Shown: positions 5,029 to 9,260 of the stretch, one piece after another
Position numbering within the stretch: position 1 is the first letter of the stretch
How the letters are laid out: each line of letters opens with the position of its first letter
Assembly: GCA_036398095.1 (NCBI GenBank)
Contig: DASWHR010000095.1
Span: forward strand, 1 to 9,260
DNA from: DASWHR01 sp036398095
GTDB taxonomy: Bacteria; Actinomycetota; AC-67
Direction of reading: 5' to 3'
Length of the DNA stretch: 9,260 nucleotides
The notes under the pieces: generated by a model
What the model saw: the letters and a program-made list of their open reading frames with translations, nothing else
What the model was told of the DNA's origin: nothing
The model's database searches: none
Position numbers and translations under genes: made by a program

Positions 5029-6941
5029 CGACTTCTCGCCGGGGGCGTGGTGCGCGCCGACGCTCCGGTCGGCACCTGTGTCGCGGCCGTGCCCGCTACG
5101 AGTTCGCGCGAGGCGGCGTCGTCCTCGACGACAACGATCTGCCCGACCGCGCGTGGGAGGGCGACGGTGAACGTGCTTCCCTTCCCCGTCGCGCTCGACA
5201 CGGTGATGCGCCCGTCCTGCATCTCGACGATCCGCTTCGAGATGGCGAGCCCCAGCCCGGATCCCTGGGCGCGGGTGCGCGACACCTGCTCGAACGGCTC
5301 GAAGATTTTCGCCAGGTCGGAGCGGGCGATGCCGATCCCGGTATCGCGCACGGCGATGCGAACCTCGGCCTTCGATCTCGACACGCGAACCGACACGCGA
5401 CCACCGCGATCGGTGAACTTCACTGCGTTCGTCAGCAGGTTGAACAAGACTTGCCGCAGCCGCACCGGATCGGCACGGAGCCAGGAGTCGCCGATGGCCG
5501 GTATCTCGACGCTCACGCCCTTCTGCTCCGCGATTGGGACGATGGCCTCGCGCACCTCCTCGATCAACGGAGCGAGCGCCAGCGCCTGTACGCGCAGATC
5601 GAGGTTCCCGGACTCGATCCGCCCCAAGTCGAGCAGGTCGTCGATCAGCGCGAGCAGGTACTGGCCGCCGCTGTGGATCCGCGCGCCGAGGTCGCGAACA
5701 CGATCGCCGGAGAGCCGGAATCCCTCCGGATCCTGGAGCATTTCCGACCCGATGATGATGCTGGAAAGCGGCGTTCTCAGCTCGTGCGATACGTTCGCGA
5801 GGAAGAGCGACTTCGCTTCGTTGGCCCGCTTCAGATCCACAAGTGTTTCCGCCAGTTCGCGCGTTCGCTGCTCGACGCGATCCTCGAGTTCGCCGTGCGA
5901 CTTTTCGAGCTCCGTTGCCATCTCGTTGAACGATCGCGCCAGCTCGCCGACCTCGCCCCCCTGATCGAGCGTCGCGCGATGGGACAACTCGCCGCCTCGG
6001 AGCGCGCGTGCCGATCCGACCAGGGAAAGGATCGGCCGCGAGATCCATCGCGCCATTGTCGATCCGATCAGAAAGACGCCGACGATCGCGCCGATTGCGA
6101 GAAGGAAGATCTTTGCGGCGTCATCGCCGAGCGCGCTGAGCCCCGACACCTCAGGAAGTGCGACGACGATGGTGCCGGCCGGCTCTCCGCGAAGCGTCAT
6201 GGGTGCGAACAACAGGCCGGCGGCTTTGCCGCGAAGGCTCCCGCCGGCTTCGGTAGCGCCGCCGCCGGCGGAGCGCCCGACTTCGATGCGGGCACCGGCG
6301 ACATGCCGCCCGTCCGGCCCGAGGATCGCGAGCGAGGATCGCGTGAGACGCTGCTGATTGTCGAGGAGCGGGCCGAGGTCCTCGCCTACGATAACCGCGC
6401 CGATCACAACGCCCTCGAGGGAGACGGGCGCCGCAACGCCAAGGAGGGCGTCCGGTCGTTCGAGGATGCCCGCGCTGAGGGCGGTCGCCGTCGTGCCTTC
6501 TTCCAGGACGGTCGCGAGGAAGGGAACACCACTCCAGTCGCCACCCGCGCTTTCGTTGGCAGGACCGGCGCCGCCAACCGAAACCTCGAGGAGCGATATT
6601 CCGCGGCCGTCGGTCACGGCGATGACGGACGACTGCACGTTGCCGGCAATCGGGAGCACGAGGCGTCGAAGGCGCACCCGATCCCCGCGAGCAACCGCGT
6701 CCGTGACACCTTCGGTGAAGACGATGCGTCGAGCGGCTGCAGCAAGACTCGACTCGCGCCCTGTGATGGCGTTGCCGAGAACCGTCGCTGCGTCCTGCCG
6801 ATGCACCGCTTGACTGGCATGCAGCTCCCGTGCGGAGGCGCGGGAGAATATGTACGTGCCCGCCACCGTGTATATGACCGCGAGGAGCGCGAACGGAATC
6901 AGGATCTTTCGGCGAATCGACCAGGATGCGAACCGGGGCAT
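5025..6941 (-). CDS. Membrane sensor histidine kinase (sensor-HAMP-HisKA-HATPase) with vestigial receiver stub
   Basis: A 638-residue kinase. TM1 lies at ~13-33 and TM2 at ~277-297, with a ~240-residue outside region between them. Its pattern (GNAITGRESSLAAAARRIVF, then VIAVTDGRGISLLEV) resembles a double-CACHE sensor. HAMP (~298-350) and a coiled coil follow. HisKA has SHELRTP (phosphoacceptor His386). The ATPase domain has N-box NLLTNAVKFTD (Asn505), DTGIGI (533-538), FEPFEQ (547-552) and GSGLGLAI (560-567). All catalytic motifs are intact. After the ATPase comes VGQIVVVEDDAASRELVA, the opening of a receiver domain, which breaks off into ~22 low-complexity residues. The ATG at 6941 has ACAGG six bases upstream and begins 15 bases after the preceding receiver stop. 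A TTG at 6965 would add eight residues and lacks such a site. The partner is probably one or more of the three receivers upstream in the operon. The ligand cannot be read from sequence. Confidence 0.95.
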   Translation of the reverse strand: MPRFASWSIRRKILIPFALLAVIYTVAGTYIFSRASARELHASQAVHRQDAATVLGNAITGRESSLAAAARRIVFTEGVTDAVARGDRVRLRRLVLPIAGNVQSSVIAVTDGRGISLLEVSVGGAGPANESAGGDWSGVPFLATVLEEGTTATALSAGILERPDALLGVAAPVSLEGVVIGAVIVGEDLGPLLDNQQRLTRSSLAILGPDGRHVAGARIEVGRSAGGGATEAGGSLRGKAAGLLFAPMTLRGEPAGTIVVALPEVSGLSALGDDAAKIFLLAIGAIVGVFLIGSTMARWISRPILSLVGSARALRGGELSHRATLDQGGEVGELARSFNEMATELEKSHGELEDRVEQRTRELAETLVDLKRANEAKSLFLANVSHELRTPLSSIIIGSEMLQDPEGFRLSGDRVRDLGARIHSGGQYLLALIDDLLDLGRIESGNLDLRVQALALAPLIEEVREAIVPIAEQKGVSVEIPAIGDSWLRADPVRLRQVLFNLLTNAVKFTDRGGRVSVRVSRSKAEVRIAVRDTGIGIARSDLAKIFEPFEQVSRTRAQGSGLGLAISKRIVEMQDGRITVSSATGKGSTFTVALPRAVGQIVVVEDDAASRELVAGTAATQVPTGASARTTPPARSR

Positions 6942-6955
6942 GGGCGGCCTGTCAG

Positions 6956-7339
6956 CTAGGCGCAAAGGTTCTGCAAAAGCCCGAGTAAATCTACCAGATT
7001 CGGGGGTTTGCGGACGAACGCCGCACCGCCCGCCGAAAGCACCCGTGGCTCCGTCGATTCATCCCCGGCGGCCGTCATCGCGACGATCGGGATGTGGTTC
7101 CGTTCGGGGTCGTCCTTGAGCCGGCGGATGAGGGCAATCCCATCCATGTCCGGAAGCCCGAGATCGAGCACGACGACGCACGGCCGGGGTCGATCGATCA
7201 CATCCAGACACTCAGCGGCCGACACGGCTTCGACGACGCGGAAACCGCGCGACCGGATCGCGTCGCAAAGCGCCAGCCTGAAGGAAGGGTCGTCCTCGAC
7301 CACGAGGACAGTAGCGTCGCCGTTCCATGCCCGGTTCAC
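6956..7339 (-). CDS. Single-domain response regulator (receiver only), next to the kinase
   Basis: A 127-residue protein consisting of one receiver (REC) domain with no output domain. VLVVEDD (11-17) gives the acidic pocket and VVVLDLGLPDMDG holds phosphoacceptor Asp59. IVAMTAAGD has switch residue Thr89 and AAFVRKPPN the conserved Lys111. All functional residues are present. The start is GTG at 7339; it is the only usable start, because an in-frame TAA lies 12-15 bases upstream. No Shine-Dalgarno precedes it; instead the upstream stretch is TTTCCTCC, so translation may depend on ribosomes finishing just upstream. It ends 14 bases before the kinase ATG, which makes it the closest candidate partner. 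Single-domain receivers act by protein contact, as phosphorelay shuttles, or as phosphate sinks. It is only distantly like the other single-domain receiver at 8135-8518, so the two are not a recent duplication. Confidence 0.92.
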   Translation of the reverse strand: MNRAWNGDATVLVVEDDPSFRLALCDAIRSRGFRVVEAVSAAECLDVIDRPRPCVVVLDLGLPDMDGIALIRRLKDDPERNHIPIVAMTAAGDESTEPRVLSAGGAAFVRKPPNLVDLLGLLQNLCA

Positions 7340-7407
7340 CCGGAGGAAACGTTAGGGGGACTGGCCTCGTGGGGCGAGGGTCACCTGAGTGATTTCTCCT
7401 ACCGAAT

Positions 7408-8094
7408 TTAGGTGATTTCCGATTTCCGGGTATCGGTCAGCAACTGCGGTGCCGCGATGAGACCGCGTCGCATCGCGGCCACCACGGCCTCGAGCTGACT
7501 GTGGACTTCGAGCTTCGAAAGAACATTCTTCACGTGAGTGCGTGCCGTGTGGAGGCTGATCGAAAGACTCCGGGAGATCGCCCGCGGATCCAGCCCCTCT
7601 GCCATCAAGCTCAGGATCTGGATCTCCCGCGTGGTCAGCGGCACGACGACTTCTCGATTCTCAGGGCGCGCGGACTCCACGCGCGCAAGCACAGCCTTCA
7701 GTGTCGAATGGTTGATCATCATGCCGCCCTCGCCCGCCGTGCGGATCGCGCTCAGGATCTCGGCGACCGGGCTCTCCTTGGGAAGGAAGCCGCACGCGCC
7801 GTGCGCGGCGGCGCGCGCCATCATTTCGACATCGGTGTGCGCCGTGAGAATGACGACGCGCGAGTTCGGGCTGCACTGCTTGACCCGCCCCGTCCCCTCG
7901 ATGCCATCGCCATCAGGGAGGTGAACGTCCATGAGCACGACATCGGGAGCATTCTCCTTGACGACCTGCAACCCCTGCTCCAGGTTTGACGCAACGCCCA
8001 CGCAGCGGAGGTCCTTCTGCGAATCGATCGCGGCCCCCAGCGACTCTGCGAAGGAAAGGTGGTCATCCACGAGCACAACCGTTGTTTCGCCCAA
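7408..8094 (-). CDS. NarL/FixJ-type response regulator with LuxR DNA-binding domain
   Basis: A 228-residue transcription factor. The receiver covers ~5-120. VVLVDDH (6-12) forms the acidic pocket, and DVVLMDVHLPDGDG carries phosphoacceptor Asp56. VVILTAHTD gives Thr84 and GFLPKESP gives Lys106. The LuxR-type helix-turn-helix covers ~152-210. It has the family wording LTTREIQILSLMAEGLDPRA, followed by ISRSLSISLHTARTHVKNVL. Phosphorylation in this family normally promotes dimer binding at inverted repeats, so this is the only DNA-binding output in the cluster. The start is TTG at 8094, preceded by GGGAG at a short distance; it lies 40 bases after the upstream receiver stop. All receiver residues are intact. 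Its targets may include the operon itself and the divergent secreted-protein genes, but no binding site is proven here. Confidence 0.94.
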   Translation of the reverse strand: MGETTVVLVDDHLSFAESLGAAIDSQKDLRCVGVASNLEQGLQVVKENAPDVVLMDVHLPDGDGIEGTGRVKQCSPNSRVVILTAHTDVEMMARAAAHGACGFLPKESPVAEILSAIRTAGEGGMMINHSTLKAVLARVESARPENREVVVPLTTREIQILSLMAEGLDPRAISRSLSISLHTARTHVKNVLSKLEVHSQLEAVVAAMRRGLIAAPQLLTDTRKSEIT

Positions 8095-8134
8095 GCTCTC
8101 CCACCCCCTGTCTCGCCTCTGTTGTCGCGTTCCT

Positions 8135-8518
8135 TCACGGCGCGTTGCGCTCGATGGCCGCCAAAAGCGCCGCGATCGATCCGGGCTTGGTCATGAATTC
8201 ATCGCATCCGGCTTCACGCGCGCTCAGCTCGTCCTCGATTGTGGCGTATGCCGTCTGAACGATGATGGGGATCGCTGCCGTCGCGGGATCGGATTTGAGC
8301 TGACGCGTCAGTGCGAGCCCGTCCACGCCCGGCAGCTTGATGTCCATGAGAATGAGGTCCGGCAGGCCTTTCCGGATCGCCGCCAGCGCATCGTCCGCCG
8401 TCCGCGCGCCGTGAACCTCGTAGCCCGCTTCCTCCAGCACGAGCACCATCAGCTCGAGATTGCTTACCGTGTCCTCGACGACAAGAACGCGGCGTTCGCG
8501 AACCGGCGAATCGCTCAC
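8135..8518 (-). CDS. Single-domain response regulator (receiver only), DivK-like layout, first protein-sized gene of the operon
   Basis: A 127-residue receiver-only protein beginning MSDSPVRERRVLVVEDTVSN. Acidic pocket residues are Glu15 and Asp16, the phosphoacceptor is Asp59 in ILMDIKLPGVDG, the switch is Thr89 in IIVQTAYA, and the Lys is Lys111 in EFMTKPGS. The IIVQTAYA wording is frequent in receivers that work with hybrid kinases. The start is uncertain. GTG at 8518 is chosen because its GTGA overlaps the stop of a 27-codon ORF that has a strong ribosome site. GTG at 8542 would add eight residues (MAECEQRL) with a weaker GGTGGA upstream. It is followed 40 bases later by the NarL-type regulator. 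Its role is probably phosphoryl transfer or protein-contact signalling, since no output domain exists. The family is certain; the partner is not. Confidence 0.92.
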   Translation of the reverse strand: MSDSPVRERRVLVVEDTVSNLELMVLVLEEAGYEVHGARTADDALAAIRKGLPDLILMDIKLPGVDGLALTRQLKSDPATAAIPIIVQTAYATIEDELSAREAGCDEFMTKPGSIAALLAAIERNAP

Positions 8519-8598
8519 GAGTCGCTGCTCGCATTCCGCCACGATGAATCGTCCACCGGTGGGGGATCCGCCTTTCGTATGAGAGTGGCGGCGAGCAC
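8515..8598 (-). CDS. Possible 27-residue leader ORF coupled to the receiver gene
   Basis: A short ORF starting GTG at 8598, with peptide MLAATLIRKADPPPVDDSSW followed by RNASSDS. It is supported by AAGGAGG (8604-8610) five bases upstream, the strongest ribosome site in the operon. Its stop is TGA, sharing GTGA with the start of the receiver gene. The peptide is not a signal peptide and matches no family I know. Its likely role is to load ribosomes and couple translation to the receiver, or to act as a small protein. The same frame is open back to a TAG at 8710-8712 but has no ATG, GTG or TTG before 8598. A 10-bp palindrome, CCACCGGTGG (8553-8562), lies inside it. It could also be non-coding leader with a chance ORF. 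Confidence 0.42.
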   Translation of the reverse strand: MLAATLIRKADPPPVDDSSWRNASSDS

Positions 8599-8788
8599 GA
8601 GATCCTCCTTCCGGCTGCCGGCTTTCTCAGCGAAACCAGCATATACCGGAGAAGGTTCGTGTCCTTCATCGAGTTCATCCTCGTCGAGCGTGATGTCGCC
8701 CGATCGGGACTAGCGCGAGCATTCCGGGTTACTCTCGATTTGGGGCAAGCAGGAGAAGAAGGGCGACGGAGAGAATCAGGCTGATGTG
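8599..8788. promoter_or_regulatory. Divergent intergenic control region
   Basis: This stretch separates the leftward signalling operon from the rightward secreted-protein gene and must hold both promoters. On the minus strand, GGTATATGCTGG (8636-8647) offers TATATG or TATGCT as a -10 box. That would place the transcript start about 30 bases before the leader ORF. No good -35 was seen, so the promoter may need an activator or an alternative sigma factor. CCCGATCGGG (8699-8708) is a perfect 10-bp palindrome near the middle and a possible operator, although palindromes of this length occur by chance. On the plus strand, a purine-rich stretch (8749-8780) including GGAGAG and CAGG precedes the start codons. 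Confidence 0.4.
8604..8610 (-). promoter_or_regulatory. Strong Shine-Dalgarno sequence at the head of the signalling operon
   Basis: AAGGAGG on the minus strand ends five bases before the GTG at 8598. It is too far (over 50 bases) from either candidate start of the receiver gene to serve it directly, so it argues that the short ORF at 8515-8598 is translated. Confidence 0.55.
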
Positions 8789-9181
8789 ATGACCCGTCGC
8801 CTGAGTACCGGGGTTTGGTTTCTTGTTTCGATCGCCGTTCTCGGGTTCCCGAGCGCGGCGCCCGGGGACACCGGGATCGTGTGCATTCCCTCAGTCGTGG
8901 AAAGCCCCGCCGATTGCACGTTCAACATCTGGGGATACGTGCATGATGCAGCGGGCAAACCGGCTGTGGACGTCAGCGTCACCGGTGGAACCCGAGACAC
9001 GCGAACCGACAGCAACGGCTTCTACGATCTCTACGAGTTGCAGTTCGGGGCTCACGACGTGAGTGCGTTTCGGGGACAGAACTGCACGAGTCCCATTGGG
9101 GAGGTCTACGTCAGTCCCGATCGAGCGATCCTCGATGGAGGCACGCGACAGGACCTGACGCTGCCGTGCGTGCTCGACTAA
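8789..9181 (+). CDS. Small secreted protein with carboxypeptidase-regulatory-like (Cna B/transthyretin-type) domain
   Basis: 130 residues. The N-terminus MTRRLSTGVWFLVSIAVLGF leads to PSAAPGDTG, a classic signal peptide with probable cleavage near residues 23-25. The mature part holds one beta-sandwich of the carboxypeptidase-regulatory type. It starts FNIWGYVHDAAGKPAVDVSV and goes on TGGTRDTRTDSNGFYDLYEL, which matches the usual G-x-V-x-D-x-x-G-x-P...T-D-x-x-G-x-Y/F pattern. The family otherwise serves as a structural or binding module; no catalytic residues are seen. Cys32, Cys43, Cys99 and Cys127 could make two disulfides outside the cell. The ATG at 8789 has CAGG eight bases upstream. A GTG directly before it would add one residue. 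An ATG at 8784 in another frame is followed at once by TGA. The gene is read away from the signalling operon and is followed 11 bases later by a probable lipoprotein gene. Confidence 0.78.
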   Translation: MTRRLSTGVWFLVSIAVLGFPSAAPGDTGIVCIPSVVESPADCTFNIWGYVHDAAGKPAVDVSVTGGTRDTRTDSNGFYDLYELQFGAHDVSAFRGQNCTSPIGEVYVSPDRAILDGGTRQDLTLPCVLD

Positions 9182-9192
9182 TTCGTGCCCAG

Positions 9193-9260
9193 ATGAAACT
9201 GCGAACAACGATTCTTCTCGCGTTGAGTGTCGGTGCAGGGGCGTGTGGTCAGCCGGGATA
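9193..9260 (+). CDS. Probable lipoprotein, N-terminus only (runs off the window)
   Basis: Twenty-two codons are visible, starting ATG at 9193: MKLRTTILLALSVGAGACGQ then PG. There is a short basic start, a hydrophobic stretch, and a Cys at position 18. The preceding residues AGA fit a loose lipobox (the usual -3 residue is Leu, Val or Ile, here Ala), followed by Gly. This suggests a lipid-anchored exported protein; a plain secreted protein is the alternative. It begins 11 bases after the preceding stop with no clear ribosome site, so it is probably co-transcribed and perhaps translationally coupled with the secreted four-Cys protein. Nothing can be said of its function. Confidence 0.6.
   Translation, partial: MKLRTTILLALSVGAGACGQPG

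Noticed and set aside
4756..5964. Plus-strand open frame of about 400 codons across the kinase and DUF11 genes
   Set aside because: It spans two well-supported minus-strand genes, is rich in Arg and Ser, and shows no domain or ribosome site.
5029..6048. Upstream extension of the DUF11-like protein to about 609 residues
   Set aside because: The added N-terminal part is the kinase gene read in another frame. The signal peptide begins at the TTG at 5028.
5451..6959. Plus-strand open frame of about 500 codons, antisense to the kinase
   Set aside because: The minus strand encodes a full histidine kinase with every catalytic motif. The antisense product is charged low-complexity sequence with no family motif, as expected for GC-rich shadow frames.
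8214..8678. Minus-strand frame of 154 codons overlapping the first receiver
   Set aside because: It reads the receiver gene out of frame and yields Arg-, Gly- and His-rich sequence. The receiver frame has all conserved residues.
8784..8791. ATGTGATG: a start-stop pair overlapping the start of the secreted protein gene
   Set aside because: It could affect initiation, but such overlaps arise easily by chance and nothing else supports a regulatory role.

Overview
This is a GC-rich bacterial window with two unrelated halves. The order valS-folC-ndk-radC, and the FolC motif GMGGTWDATN, resemble high-GC Gram-positive genomes (Actinomycetota, perhaps Thermoleophilia-like). A Chloroflexota relative is not excluded. 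This placement is an inference from gene order and motif wording; no search was run.

Positions 1-3503 (+) are housekeeping. They hold the 3' end of valS (anticodon-binding domain and C-terminal coiled coil), then folC starting inside the valS stop codon, then ndk starting in a 4-nt ATGA overlap with folC. A convincing intrinsic terminator closes this unit at 2745-2784. radC (JAMM-fold protein) follows as a separate gene. Positions 3504-4181 (+) hold a VapBC-type toxin-antitoxin pair. A ribbon-helix-helix antitoxin is preceded by a perfect 7+7 inverted repeat. The PIN-domain toxin has no ATG, GTG or TTG at a sensible place and seems to start at CTG in a CTGA overlap with the antitoxin stop.

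Positions 4219-8598 (-) form a compact signalling operon, read right to left. It begins with a possible 27-codon leader ORF with a strong Shine-Dalgarno sequence, coupled to a single-domain receiver. Next come a NarL/LuxR-type response regulator, a second single-domain receiver, and a two-transmembrane histidine kinase with a periplasmic or extracellular sensor region, HAMP, HisKA and HATPase domains and a vestigial receiver stub. The last gene encodes an exported or membrane-anchored DUF11-like beta-sandwich protein that starts inside the kinase stop codon. The likely logic is that the kinase senses an envelope signal and phosphorylates the separate receivers. NarL-type output then changes transcription, and the DUF11-like protein is made with the kinase and may act at the surface.

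Positions 8599-8788 are a divergent intergenic region. From it, reading rightward, starts a small secreted four-cysteine protein with a carboxypeptidase-regulatory-like fold, followed closely by the beginning of a probable lipoprotein cut by the window edge. The most interesting material is the three-receiver phosphorelay with its coupled leader ORF, truncated receiver stub and linked exported proteins, together with the toxin that lacks a standard start codon. No rRNA, tRNA, CRISPR array, transposase or integrase was recognised.
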